Program-made: the position numbers and the translations under genes
Notes under the pieces: generated by a model
The model's input: the letters and a program-made list of their open reading frames with translations, nothing else
The model's database searches: none
Told to the model about the DNA's origin: nothing
From: Anaerobaca lacustris
GTDB taxonomy: Bacteria > Planctomycetota > Phycisphaerae > Sedimentisphaerales > Anaerobacaceae
Direction of reading: 5' to 3'
Length of the DNA stretch: 64,000 nucleotides
Assembly (NCBI RefSeq): GCF_030012215.1
Contig: NZ_JASCXX010000007.1
Location: 62,001 to 126,000, forward strand
Part shown: positions 46,148-55,132 of the stretch, in pieces
Layout of the letters: every line of letters starts with the position of its first letter
Position numbering within the stretch: the first letter of the stretch is position 1

Positions 46148-49100
46148 ATGACGATGCAAATGACTGATACCACCGACGCGCAACGGGCAACCTCAAAGGA
46201 CGATCTGTTTGTCGGGATCGACATCGGCAGCAGTGCGCTGCATTACATTGTGCTGGACGCCGAGCGGTCCGTCGTGTATTCGCCGAAGCCGATCATGCAC
46301 TTCGCCAACCCGCTGGGCGCCTTGGCGGAGGCCTGGGGTGACCTGCGGGCTCGGTTCGGTCGCGAGGCGATTCGCAGCACGGCGTTGACCGGAAGTGCAG
46401 CGGAAAGCTTCCCTACGGTCATGGACGGGGCGATCTACGTCTACGACAGTGTCGCGATTCCCAAAGGGGCGGAGGTGATCGCACCGGCGGCGCGCCACAT
46501 CTTCCATATTGGGGCGAAAGACGCGTATTTCTTCCATATCGGGGCCACCAGCGGTCGCCAGGTCATTCGCGAGTGGAGAACGGGCACCAAGTGTGGCGGT
46601 GGTTCGGGCATGCTGATCGAGAAACAGTGCCGCCGGCTGTTCCAGGGTGAGGTTCCAGGCCCGGCTCTGGAGGATGCCGGGGTCGCTGCAGATGACGGGC
46701 AGAGGGCTGCGATCGCCATTCGGAACCGCCTGCGGCTTCAGGAACGCGTGGAGGAGATGTTTCAGCGCGCCGAGAACGAGGCGGGCCAATCGAAGGAGCC
46801 GAGTGAGTTTCTGGCGCGCTGCGGCGTCGTGGTCCAATCCGATCTGATCCACAAGCAGAACGAAGGCGCCACGCGCGTGGACAACCTTGCCGGTCTGTTT
46901 CGGACCGTGGCGCGCAACTACGTTATCGACGTCCTGGGTTCCAGCGAGTTCAGCAGCAACGGCGCGGGCGACGCCATTGCGACGGGCGGCGTGTTCAGCA
47001 ACGACCTCGTGCGCGCGAGCCTGGCGCAACTGCTTGGCACGGGAATCGCCAGGCCGCAGCACCACCATAACGTCGCCGCCGCCGGTGCAGCGCTCAAAGC
47101 GATGGAAGAAGGCAACACGTTCGTTCTCGAGCTTAAGCTGCTTGACACGGTCGCCGAGCACAGCCGGCAGAAGCGCGTGTTTGCCCCACCGCTGAGTGAC
47201 AGTCTGGCACGCGTCCGGGAGCGAACGGAAGAGCTGGCCGCCGAGATTCCGGCCGGCACCGAAGTGGTGCTGGGCATCGACGGAGGCAGCACAACGACGA
47301 AGGGGGCGCTGGTCGAGATTGCCACCGGCAAGCTGCTCGACAAGCTGTACATCAAGACGCACGGCAACCCCGAGGAATCGCTCAAGCGCGTCCTGCGGTA
47401 CCTCTCACGACACAAGGACAACGTGATCATCAGGGGTGTCGGCGCCACTGGTTCGGCCCGAAAGCTGTATGAGAAGATCCTGCTGAGCCAGAAGAAAGCG
47501 CAGCAACTGACCGAGCAGGGTGCGACCCTGACCGACCGTATCACCGACGAGATCACCTGTCACGCGTTGGGCGTCAAGCACTGCAACCCCGAGATCGATA
47601 CGATCTTCGAGGTGGGCGGCCAGGACATGAAGTTCACCTGCTTCTCGGCGGACGGGACCGTCAAAGAGGCGAAGATGAACTACAGTTGCCAGGCCGGCTC
47701 GGGCCAGACGCTGGAGAACATGGCCGACGTGATCAACCTGGACGTCGAGAGCACGCTTCAGGAGGCGGCGCTGCGGGCCAAGCGCGTGCCGATCATCGAC
47801 TCGACCTGTGGCGTGTTCATGGAGATGGACGAGAACCGCCTGATCGCCGAAGGGTTCGGTCGCGATGAGATCGCCGCCGCCATCCTCCGCGGCACCGCGG
47901 CCAGCTACTACTACAAATTCGTCGGCGGCGCCCAGCACGTCGGGTACAAATGCTCGGCCCAGGGCGGCCCGGCGCTCGGCAAGGCCTTCCTCGCCGCGCT
48001 GGCGCAGGTGACGGAGGGCGTCGTCGAGGCGTATCCCCACCGCGAGATGTTCGGTGCCTGGGGTCAGGCCCTCGACATCATTCAGCGCATTGCCGGGCTG
48101 GAAACGGAAGGGAAACGGCATGACACGGCGTTCCGTGGCTGGGAAATCGTCGATATGCCGTTCCAGAAACGCAAGGTCCCCTGTCGCGATCTGTTCGGAC
48201 AGCGCTCCTGTGGCATGCGCGATTGCCAGCTCGAAGTCTTCCACATCGAAGACGACGAGATCATCACGGGCGGCTTCTGCCCGCTCGGCAATTCCGAGGC
48301 CGTCAAGAAGCCCAAGACCAACTACGTCGATCGCTACCATCGCATCTATGAGAAGCATTTCAAGAAACAGGGTTGTCTCCAGAGCGAGCTGGCGTCAGCC
48401 ACGCCCAGCGGCCCGACGGTCGGGATCAAGCGCAGCATGGCCACGCTGGCCGAGAAGGGCATCTGGAGCGCGGCGCTGTTCCGCAAGCTGGGCTTCTGTC
48501 CCGTGGTCTCGCCGCGCAGCGACAGCGAGATCGCCAAGATCGGCGTAGACAACTCGCGGACGGAGTTCTGCATCGCCCGCAAGCTGGCCACGGGCCACGC
48601 CGCCGTTCTGAACGACGACCCGGCGATCGAATATCTGTTCAATCCGAGCTTCATCGAGCAGCGGCGGCCCGAGCGGCCCGACCTGAAGTACTGCATCTAC
48701 ACCGAGTCCGAGGGGTACGTCCTCAACGACGTGCTGTCGCTCGACAAGCACAAGCAGTTCAATCCGATCCTGCACTTTGGCGACCTGGCGCTGCTGGTCC
48801 GTGAGATTCGCAAGGAATTCGCGCGCGTAGGGTTCGCTTTCAGCGACCGCCGAATCAAAGAGGCCATTGCCTGCGCCGACCGCGCCGAGCAGCAATTCAA
48901 GAATGACCTCTACAGCGAAGGCGACCGCTTTCTTCAGCGCATCGAGCGCGACGGGGCCAAGGCCTACGTCGGAATCGGGCGCGACTACGTCCTGCTCGAC
49001 CCGGAGGCCAGTTCGAACTCCGGCTCCATGTTCTCCCAGGTGCGCGGACTGGACTATATTCCGCAGCAGTTCCTCGAACACAAGTTCATGCAGATCCCGA

Positions 49101-50842
49101 TCGACAGTTTCGTCGAGAATGAGTTCTGGGTCCAGAGCGTCAAGATTCTCAAGGCCAACGTCTTCGTGGCCAATCATCCGAACCTCTTCCCGATCCGCAT
49201 GATCAACTTCGCGTGTGGGCCGGACAGTCTGAAGATCTACCAGGAAGAGAAGATCTATCAGGCCGCCGCCAAGCCCCTGCTCGTCCTGGTTACTGATGCC
49301 CAGACGAACAATGCGCCGTTCGTAACGCGTACGGAAGCGCACGAGCGCGTTGTCAGCGAAAGCCATCCTGTGGCCGTGGACATGAAGAAGCTGGAGACCT
49401 ATTCGACAAACAACTACGACAAGCGCACGTGGCTGATCCCATACATGGGCGACGCCAGCTATATGGGGGCGGCCGGCCTGAACCACTTCGGCATCAGCAG
49501 TCAGGTGCTGCCCACGGATACCCCTCGCGGCTACGAGGTCGCGCGGAAGCACATCTACACCGAGGTCTGCTATCCGCTCAAGGGGGTCGTCGGAGACGCG
49601 ATCGGTTTCTTGCAGGAGCAGATCGAAAAGACCAGTCGCCGCGAGGTCGAGGAACGGTACCTCGTGATGCTGCCGACGACGAGCGGGCCGTGTCGGTTCG
49701 GCAAGTACACTGAATTGCTCCAGGAATTCATGCGGCTCGAGGGGCTGGAGAAGATCCCGGTTGTCGGGCCGTCTTCCGAGACCGACTACATCGACATTCC
49801 GCTGCCGCAGGGGCTTCGGCCGTCCGACCGGATGAAGATGCAGCAGATCCTCTTCAAAGGCATCAATGCCTCGGATCTGCTGGAGGACGTCTTGCGGCGA
49901 TTCCGCCCGTACGTCGAGGACAAGGCCGAGGCCGACGCGCTGAAGACGGAGCGGCTTGAAGCCGCCGGGGCCCTCGTCGGCGCGGGCGCCGACACCGCCG
50001 CGCTGGTCCAGTGGGGGCACGAAACGGTCGCGAAGTTCCAGGCCCTCAAGCGGCGACATCACGAACGCTTCCCGCTGGTGCTCTACATCGGCGAGATCTA
50101 CATGCGGCAACATGACGCGTACACCAACCAGGTCATTCGTCAGCTCGAAGACAACCAGTTGGAGGTCGTGCGCGACCCCATCACCGACTGGCTGCTCTAC
50201 GTCAATAAGATGAACGTGCGCAACAACAAGCGCGACGTCGGGTTGGGCCTGCGGTCGTTCGATCTCGGGCGCGCCTGGCGCGCCGCCGGGCAATTGGGCC
50301 AGTCCCTGCTCAAGTCACGGTACATGGACCACGTGGCCGAGAAGCTGGCTGCGCCCTTCCACGAGGTGCTCGAAGGCCGGCATGTCCTGCCGCACCCGAT
50401 GGAGATCATCGAGAAACTCGAACGCGAGCATGAAGGGCATGGCAACATCGAAGGGGAATCGCCTCTGAGCACGGGCATCGCCTATTACTTTATGCACGAC
50501 CTGATCGAGCCGCATAGCGATGCGCTGATCTCCGGCATCTTTCACGTCGGTCCGTTCACGTGCATGCAGGAGGGCGTCGCCACCGCCAAGATCGAGGCGA
50601 TGATGAAAGAGTTCCGCAAGACGAACCCGGACCTCGTGTTCCCGATCATCCACGCCTTCTTTGGTGATTCGCCCAACGCGAGCCTGCCGGCCGAGATCGC
50701 CGTGTTCCGCGAACAATGCTACCAGAAGCGCGAGCTGCTGCGCACCCGCCACGCGGGCACCGGGTCGCACCAGCCTGACATTCGCAGTTGCTCACCCCCG
50801 CGCGCCGGTGTCGGTGCGAGGACCTCAAGCGCTCAGCGCTAA
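46148..50842 (+). CDS. Acyl-CoA dehydratase activase-like giant protein (BadF/BcrA type)
   Basis: The 1,564-residue product joins several parts of the 2-hydroxyacyl-CoA dehydratase system. Two ASKHA ATPase domains of the BadF/HgdC type are present: about 20-335 (FVGIDIGSSALHY) and about 372-690 (VLGIDGGSTTTKGAL, EVGGQDMKF, NYSCQAGSGQTLENMA, DSTCGVFMEMDENRLIAEG). A DUF2229-like domain follows (from about 757, VGIKRSMATLAEKG, with FCPVVSPRSDSE), then a C-terminal region resembling dehydratase subunits (ISSQVLPTDTPRGYEVARKHIYTEVCYPLKGVVG). HgdC-like proteins use ATP and a [4Fe-4S] cluster for one-electron activation under anaerobic conditions. The role of these fused versions is not established. 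The last 30 residues look unconserved. The start has only a weak SD. Confidence 0.88.
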   Translation: MTMQMTDTTDAQRATSKDDLFVGIDIGSSALHYIVLDAERSVVYSPKPIMHFANPLGALAEAWGDLRARFGREAIRSTALTGSAAESFPTVMDGAIYVYDSVAIPKGAEVIAPAARHIFHIGAKDAYFFHIGATSGRQVIREWRTGTKCGGGSGMLIEKQCRRLFQGEVPGPALEDAGVAADDGQRAAIAIRNRLRLQERVEEMFQRAENEAGQSKEPSEFLARCGVVVQSDLIHKQNEGATRVDNLAGLFRTVARNYVIDVLGSSEFSSNGAGDAIATGGVFSNDLVRASLAQLLGTGIARPQHHHNVAAAGAALKAMEEGNTFVLELKLLDTVAEHSRQKRVFAPPLSDSLARVRERTEELAAEIPAGTEVVLGIDGGSTTTKGALVEIATGKLLDKLYIKTHGNPEESLKRVLRYLSRHKDNVIIRGVGATGSARKLYEKILLSQKKAQQLTEQGATLTDRITDEITCHALGVKHCNPEIDTIFEVGGQDMKFTCFSADGTVKEAKMNYSCQAGSGQTLENMADVINLDVESTLQEAALRAKRVPIIDSTCGVFMEMDENRLIAEGFGRDEIAAAILRGTAASYYYKFVGGAQHVGYKCSAQGGPALGKAFLAALAQVTEGVVEAYPHREMFGAWGQALDIIQRIAGLETEGKRHDTAFRGWEIVDMPFQKRKVPCRDLFGQRSCGMRDCQLEVFHIEDDEIITGGFCPLGNSEAVKKPKTNYVDRYHRIYEKHFKKQGCLQSELASATPSGPTVGIKRSMATLAEKGIWSAALFRKLGFCPVVSPRSDSEIAKIGVDNSRTEFCIARKLATGHAAVLNDDPAIEYLFNPSFIEQRRPERPDLKYCIYTESEGYVLNDVLSLDKHKQFNPILHFGDLALLVREIRKEFARVGFAFSDRRIKEAIACADRAEQQFKNDLYSEGDRFLQRIERDGAKAYVGIGRDYVLLDPEASSNSGSMFSQVRGLDYIPQQFLEHKFMQIPIDSFVENEFWVQSVKILKANVFVANHPNLFPIRMINFACGPDSLKIYQEEKIYQAAAKPLLVLVTDAQTNNAPFVTRTEAHERVVSESHPVAVDMKKLETYSTNNYDKRTWLIPYMGDASYMGAAGLNHFGISSQVLPTDTPRGYEVARKHIYTEVCYPLKGVVGDAIGFLQEQIEKTSRREVEERYLVMLPTTSGPCRFGKYTELLQEFMRLEGLEKIPVVGPSSETDYIDIPLPQGLRPSDRMKMQQILFKGINASDLLEDVLRRFRPYVEDKAEADALKTERLEAAGALVGAGADTAALVQWGHETVAKFQALKRRHHERFPLVLYIGEIYMRQHDAYTNQVIRQLEDNQLEVVRDPITDWLLYVNKMNVRNNKRDVGLGLRSFDLGRAWRAAGQLGQSLLKSRYMDHVAEKLAAPFHEVLEGRHVLPHPMEIIEKLEREHEGHGNIEGESPLSTGIAYYFMHDLIEPHSDALISGIFHVGPFTCMQEGVATAKIEAMMKEFRKTNPDLVFPIIHAFFGDSPNASLPAEIAVFREQCYQKRELLRTRHAGTGSHQPDIRSCSPPRAGVGARTSSAQR

Positions 50843-50920
50843 GTGCGGCGGGTGTGGCCATCGCAAGGGAATGGCAGGGACAGGCAATGTCCGGGATCGG
50901 ACAAGACCCACGCCGCTGAC

Positions 50921-51024
50921 CTTGTCATTCCGAGCGCAGTCGAGGAATCTGGTCGCGAATCAGGCAGGTGCCTGGTCTTTGGCCAGACCTTTCGACGTCG
51001 CTGCGCTTCGCTCAAGGTGACAGG
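50921..51024. repeat. Imperfect inverted-repeat element, REP/MITE-like
   Basis: The left arm (CTTGTCATTCCGAGCGCAG..CGAGGAATCTGGTC) and the complement of the right arm (CCTGTCACC..GAGCGAAGCGCAG..GTCGAAAGGTCTGGCC) align as an imperfect palindrome across about 104 bases between convergent genes. Elements with TTGTCATTCCGAGCGCAG ends occur in many bacterial genomes. No transposase is present. Confidence 0.65.
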
Positions 51025-51048
51025 AACAAGCGTCCTTCCGCTGCGCCA

Positions 51049-52344
51049 CTACGGTGTCGCCTTTGCGTTTGTGATCTTCAGCACGACGGGGTTGGGCCAC
51101 TTCGAGTCGTTGTAGATTCGCTGGGCCCGCATGACGGAAACGTGCAGGCCGTCGGCTTCCTGGCTCCAGCGCGTCTCGGGAATGACCTGGGTGTTGTATT
51201 CGAGCACGCGGCCGCTCTGGCCCAGCACGGAAACCACTGTCCGCTCGGTAGTCATGACGCTCTTGAGCGTGAACTCCTTTCGGTCGCCCCGTTTCCAGTC
51301 GGGAAGCTTCGTCAGGAAGGCGTAGACCGTGTCGGTGTCCTTGGCCTTGGTGAACCAGATCTCGCCTTCGCGAATGACGTGCCACGGGCGAATCTCATAG
51401 ATCGCCTCGCGGTTGATGAACATCCAGAGGGCGAGTTCGCGAATCCGCCGCTCTTGCTCGAAGGGGATAATGCCGTCGGGCTGCGGGCCGACGTTCAACA
51501 GGAAATTGCCGCCTTTGGCGCGGATCTCGATGAGCATCTCGATCAGTTGCGTGCCGGACTTGTAGTCTTCGTTCGTCGGCTTGAACTGCCATTGGGTGCC
51601 GAGCGTGTAGCACGCCTCCCACGGGCCGGGCATGGGCTCATCCGGCGTGTTCTGCTCGGGCGTCTCCATCTCGCCGCGCGTGATAACCAGATTGGGCTGA
51701 AGCTCCCATGCCAACTCTTTCAGCTCGTCCGGCTCGCCGTCGATGAACAGCACGTCGATCGGGCCGTACTTCGTCAGCAGCTCGCGAAGCTGCGCCTTGT
51801 TGTGCGCCATCAGTTCCGGATTGTTCTGCGGCAGCGCCTCAGGCCGCCGCCGGCTCACGTCCTTGCCCTGGGTGTGCAGCAGCCAGAAGTCGTCGGGCGA
51901 GAAGTACACCCCGACTGCGATCCCGTGCTTGCGGAGGCTCTGGAAGAGTTGTGCGGTGATGTCCTCGCGATACGGCGTATGGCGGATGTTGAAGCTCGTC
52001 GTCCGCGTGTGAAACATGCAGAACCCGCTGTGGTGCTTCGTCGTGAAGACCACGTACTTCATGCCCGCCCGCCTGGCCAGACGCGCCCATTCATCGGGAT
52101 TGAACCGCTCGGGATAGAACGTCCTGGGAAGCTCGAGGATGAACCGGTCGAGATAGTCCTGCGAAGCGCCCACCATCGAGTGGCTGATGACCGAGCCAAG
52201 CTGCGCGTCCACGCTCCAGTGGACGAACATCCCCAGCCCCTGGTCCATGAACCATTCCACCCGCTCGGGCTTGTTCCCTGTCCCGGCGCCGGCAGTTAGT
52301 GAAAGCGACACCAATACCACCGCAACGAATCGAAAAATCGTCAT
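51049..52344 (-). CDS. Alpha-L-fucosidase (GH29 family), secreted
   Basis: The enzyme removes alpha-L-fucose from glycans. The 431-residue protein has a signal peptide (about 1-20) and the GH29 barrel: ERVEWFMDQGLGMFVHWS, GMKYVVFTTKHHSGFCMF (KHH at 103-105), VGVYFSPDDFW, the nucleophile Asp202 in DVLFIDG, NFLLNVGPQPDG and the end of the barrel followed by a beta-sandwich. The length fits a two-domain GH29. The general acid is variable in this family and is not assigned. GGAGGAATCACT precedes the ATG. A palindromic repeat lies in the 37-base space between the upstream thioesterase stop and this start. Confidence 0.93.
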   Translation of the reverse strand: MTIFRFVAVVLVSLSLTAGAGTGNKPERVEWFMDQGLGMFVHWSVDAQLGSVISHSMVGASQDYLDRFILELPRTFYPERFNPDEWARLARRAGMKYVVFTTKHHSGFCMFHTRTTSFNIRHTPYREDITAQLFQSLRKHGIAVGVYFSPDDFWLLHTQGKDVSRRRPEALPQNNPELMAHNKAQLRELLTKYGPIDVLFIDGEPDELKELAWELQPNLVITRGEMETPEQNTPDEPMPGPWEACYTLGTQWQFKPTNEDYKSGTQLIEMLIEIRAKGGNFLLNVGPQPDGIIPFEQERRIRELALWMFINREAIYEIRPWHVIREGEIWFTKAKDTDTVYAFLTKLPDWKRGDRKEFTLKSVMTTERTVVSVLGQSGRVLEYNTQVIPETRWSQEADGLHVSVMRAQRIYNDSKWPNPVVLKITNAKATP

Positions 52345-52361
52345 AGTGATTCCTCCGGTAG

Positions 52362-52381
52362 GGGCGAGGCATGCCTCGCCC
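52362..52381. repeat. Perfect 20-base palindrome, copy A
   Basis: GGGCGAGGCATGCCTCGCCC is a perfect palindrome ending at the base next to the thioesterase stop codon and 17 bases before the fucosidase start. The same 20-mer recurs at 58878-58897. Confidence 0.85.
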
Positions 52382-52864
52382 TTACGCTTGTTGTCTGAGT
52401 CGTTCCTTACGCTGTTGTACGCGCCGCTTTGCGTTCTCGTACCGGCGCTTCTCTTCGTCTGTCTTGGGCACGAGGGCCGGGGCGGTCACAGGGTTCTTGT
52501 CCTTGTCCAGCGCGACGAGGGTCAGGTACGCGGTTGTGGCGAGCTGGCTTATGCCCGTGGCCGGGTCTTCACGCGTCACGCGGACGCCGACCTCCATCGA
52601 GGAGCGGCTGACGTAGTTGACCGCCGCTTCGAGCACGACGTGATCGCCGATGCGGATGGGGGCTTTGAACGACAACGAGTCGATGCCGGCTGTGACGACC
52701 TCGGTGCCGCAATGCCGCTCGGCCGCCATCGCCGCCACCATGTCGATCCACCCCATGATCGCCCCGCCGAACGCCGTCCCCTGCGGGTTCGCCTGCTGCG
52801 GCATCACCAGATACCGCGTCACCACGGCACTCTCACTGGGCGTCTTACCCTTCGCGTTTGTCAT
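52382..52864 (-). CDS. Acyl-CoA thioesterase, hotdog fold
   Basis: The 160-residue product is a single hotdog-domain acyl-CoA hydrolase of the YciA/BACH group. Seen are VMPQQANPQGTAFGGAIMGWIDMVAAMAAERHCG, a pattern with N-x-x-G-x-x-x-GG and the catalytic D in WID. VTAGIDSLSFKAPIRIGD (substrate tunnel strand) and a basic C-terminal helix (EEKRRYENAKRRVQQRKERLRQ) follow. It cleaves acyl-CoA to free acid and CoA in the cytoplasm. ATG 52864 is preferred because GGGGA lies 5 bases upstream; ATG 52876 is possible. It is upstream of the fucosidase gene on the same strand. Confidence 0.92.
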   Translation of the reverse strand: MTNAKGKTPSESAVVTRYLVMPQQANPQGTAFGGAIMGWIDMVAAMAAERHCGTEVVTAGIDSLSFKAPIRIGDHVVLEAAVNYVSRSSMEVGVRVTREDPATGISQLATTAYLTLVALDKDKNPVTAPALVPKTDEEKRRYENAKRRVQQRKERLRQQA

Positions 52865-52903
52865 AGCGATCCCCATGTTGTCTTGCCGCCGTCAATCCGT
52901 TGC

Positions 52904-52960
52904 GTAGGGCGAGCGTCCCCGCTCGCCTGACCCCACGTCGTGCGAGGCCGCACGACCTAC
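52904..52960. repeat. Composite double-hairpin repeat
   Basis: Two stems lie in tandem: GGCGAGCG/CGCTCGCC (52908-52927) and GTCGTGCG/CGCACGAC (52937-52956), bounded by GTAGG and CCTAC. This is the same style of intergenic palindrome as the copies at 52362, 58878 and 58921. Confidence 0.7.
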
Positions 52961-53006
52961 AATCATACCGCCCGTCCTCTTTGGTCATGGATATGCCCCG
53001 TACCGC

Positions 53007-54173
53007 TTATTGCGTGGCTTCGCGGAGGATGTCGAGGTAGAGGGGGCCGTAATCGACGTACTGCTGGCCGCCGGTGAAGGCGGTGCCGCTGTCCGAATCG
53101 TCCTTGCTGCTTACCGGCTGGGTGCCGGCGGTGGCCTCGATCTGGGTGTCCTCATACCACTCGTTGAAACTGGTGACCATCATGATCCGCCCACACTTCG
53201 GGTCGAGGTTCGGCAGGCCGACGTCGGCGATCATCGCGCGGAAGATGTCACCCTCTTTCGAGTCCTCGACGTCGGAGAAATACCGCGCCCGGCCGGGATG
53301 TCCCTTGCGCACGGCGGTGTCGTTGTAGCCCGGTGCGATGGTCGGCATGAACGCGACGCCCACGCTGTTGGCGGCCGCCTTGGCGGCGGCGTAGTTGGTC
53401 GCCAGCAGCCCCAGCGCGGCGCGCGTGCCGCCGTGCGGGCCCACGGACTGGCCGTAGACGTCGTATGCCGTGACGGCGTCGAAGTTCCTTGCCCATTCGG
53501 CCCTGTAGCCGGCGCCGAAGACATCGTCGCCAACGAGATACAGGTTCGGGAACTTCTCGCGCATTTCGCGCAGCGCCTCGTGGCCCTTGTTGCGGAAGTA
53601 CTCCCGCGTCAGATAGACGAAGATCACCGGCTTGCCGTCGATGTGCAGGTAGTGTGGATGGTCGAAGTAGGTCTTCTGCAAATACGTCAGGTCGTCGATC
53701 CACCGGCTGTAGTCGGGCCTGGCGAACGTCCCCAGCCGGCCGGTGGATTCGTACAGGATCGCATACTTGAGCTTGCCGGCGTCCGGGTGTTTGAGGATCA
53801 CGTCACGCAGGGTGGTGTCGGTATAATCGCCCGGCCGCCACCAGCTCGACGCCCAGAACGCGATCCCGCCGCGAACGCTCTGGGCGATGTGGTCGCCCAC
53901 GACGTCGGGATCGCTAGAATCGTAGCGGCCCAGCTTCGGCGCCTGGGGCGGGACCAGCCGCTGCCGCATCGCCTGCCGCCAGTTGCTCGCGCCCCGCTGC
54001 CCCTGCGCGCGATACCACGGATAGTAGTACACGCCGACCATCGGCTTGGCGTTGACGCTGGAGGCCTCATTTGCCAGCGCGGGCGCGGCGCATACGAGCG
54101 CCGCAAATGCGAGAACAACAACCTGCCAACCTGCCGTGCGCCGGCTCAAACGGCTTTCCACCCGTGCTCCCAT
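53007..54173 (-). CDS. Secreted GH99-like (WbsX-type) glycoside hydrolase
   Basis: The 388-residue protein has a signal peptide ending A-L-A (about 1-35) and a TIM-barrel pattern of the GH99-like/WbsX group: VGVYYYPWYRAQGQ at 46-59, GGIAFWASSWWRPGDYTD, GKPVIFVYLTREYF, AYDVYGQS, and TSFNEWYEDTQIEAT near residue 335. The two Glu of the N-E-W-x-E-x-x-x-IE motif are the likely active-site residues. GH99 enzymes are endo-acting on alpha-mannans, but this subgroup is broad, so substrate is uncertain. GGAG lies 8 bases before the ATG. It is preceded by a divergent small lipoprotein gene. Confidence 0.88.
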   Translation of the reverse strand: MGARVESRLSRRTAGWQVVVLAFAALVCAAPALANEASSVNAKPMVGVYYYPWYRAQGQRGASNWRQAMRQRLVPPQAPKLGRYDSSDPDVVGDHIAQSVRGGIAFWASSWWRPGDYTDTTLRDVILKHPDAGKLKYAILYESTGRLGTFARPDYSRWIDDLTYLQKTYFDHPHYLHIDGKPVIFVYLTREYFRNKGHEALREMREKFPNLYLVGDDVFGAGYRAEWARNFDAVTAYDVYGQSVGPHGGTRAALGLLATNYAAAKAAANSVGVAFMPTIAPGYNDTAVRKGHPGRARYFSDVEDSKEGDIFRAMIADVGLPNLDPKCGRIMMVTSFNEWYEDTQIEATAGTQPVSSKDDSDSGTAFTGGQQYVDYGPLYLDILREATQ

Positions 54174-54282
54174 GAGGGGATCTCCAAAAGTCTTTGCTTG
54201 TAGTTCTTCATGGCCCCATAGTGTCGCGTCTGGCTCGATACGTCAATACGCTGATGTGGAAAAGCCTTCTGCTGCCGGACCG

Positions 54283-54311
54283 TTGACGGAAGCATCCCGC
54301 GCCGGGACAAT
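54283..54311 (+). promoter_or_regulatory. Candidate promoter for the small lipoprotein gene
   Basis: TTGACG (54283-54288), a 17-base spacer and GACAAT (54306-54311) lie about 50 bases upstream of the SD (GGAAAGGAAG) of the next gene. Confidence 0.45.
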
Positions 54312-54369
54312 GTGAGCCGCCCAACGGGCGGCGCTGAAAGGAACCGAAGTTTCTGGAAAGGAAGACACG

Positions 54370-54696
54370 ATGTCGCTCTGCGTGAAAACCACCGGCCTCG
54401 TCGCAGTGAACGTGACGATCACGGCGATCCTTGTAGGCTTCATCATTCCCGGCTGCACCCAGAACCAGGACAATTCGCCGATCAGCATCACCAACTCACA
54501 GGGCCGACCGTCGCTCAGCGTCACGTGCAGCATGGACGGCTCCGTCGCCTACGTCACCGACGGCCGCAACGTCTACCGGTACGAACGACAAGCGCCCGAC
54601 TATGTCGAGACCTGGCGTTGTATCCTCTCTCACGTCGAACGCCTCGAACTGGCCAACCGCCACGACAGCCGAGAGGAACTGCCAAGCCCCCAGTGA
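54370..54696 (+). CDS. Small lipoprotein, function unknown
   Basis: The 108-residue product has a hydrophobic N-terminus ending I-I-P-G-C (C29), a plausible lipobox. The mature part is polar and about 80 residues long, with SLSVTCSMDGSVAYVTDGRNVYRYERQAPDYVETWRCIL, reminiscent of a single beta-propeller-like blade. GGAAAGGAAG precedes the ATG and a candidate promoter lies further up. No family was recognised. A competing frame at 54312-54716 lacks a signal and an SD. Confidence 0.65.
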   Translation: MSLCVKTTGLVAVNVTITAILVGFIIPGCTQNQDNSPISITNSQGRPSLSVTCSMDGSVAYVTDGRNVYRYERQAPDYVETWRCILSHVERLELANRHDSREELPSPQ

Positions 54697-55132
54697 GGTG
54701 CCGATCGGCGGCCTGATGTCTGTTGCGATCGTGACCTGCGAGCGATCCTTGTGGTCCTTGTCGCTATGCCGCGTCCAGGGAATCGCCCTGGATCTTGATG
54801 ACACCAAGGATATCGAGCCATTGTCTCTCGGAGACCCCTTGGCCCATCTGGTACCATCTTCGGAACGAACACGTCGATCTTCACCATCGTTTCCAGGTGG
54901 ATCTTTCTGAAGCTCCATGACCAACTCAACGCCATCCAATCCCATCCTGGTTCCTCCGCGTTTACGCAGATCGTTGCCGCGGCACGTCATGCTCACCGCC
55001 GCCCGCACGGGCAGTATCGCATCTGTGCCGCCCCAAGACAAGTCCTGGTTCGCCCGCAACGGCCGTTCGCGGCCGTCCACTGCCGAGCGGAGAGACTCGC
55101 CGCGTTGGATTTCTCCGGTGTCGTCAGCCCTG
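54697..55132. other. 436-base gap holding gene remnants
   Basis: No intact gene is present. The minus strand carries recognisable fragments of a decayed gene (54764-54945, listed separately). The rest (54946-55132) reads through in several frames without motifs, SD or signal peptides. The S9 peptidase stop lies at its right edge. Confidence 0.5.
54764..54945 (-). pseudogene. Decayed nucleotidyltransferase-like gene fragment
   Basis: An ATG at 54945 with a perfect GGAGG 7 bases upstream starts MGLDGVELVMELQK, which looks like the start of an acyl-carrier-protein-like frame. In the +1 frame the next bases encode KIHLETMVKIDVFVPK (54857-54904). In the third frame 54764 to about 54825 encodes WLDILGVIKIQGDSLDAA and a stop. 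The last two fragments resemble consecutive parts of small nucleotidyltransferases of the DUF6036 type, so a frameshift and truncation are implied. Confidence 0.5.

Noticed and set aside
48395-50293. A 632-codon minus-strand frame opposite the giant activase
   Set aside because: It is the complementary shadow of a well-supported coding region and has no recognisable domain.
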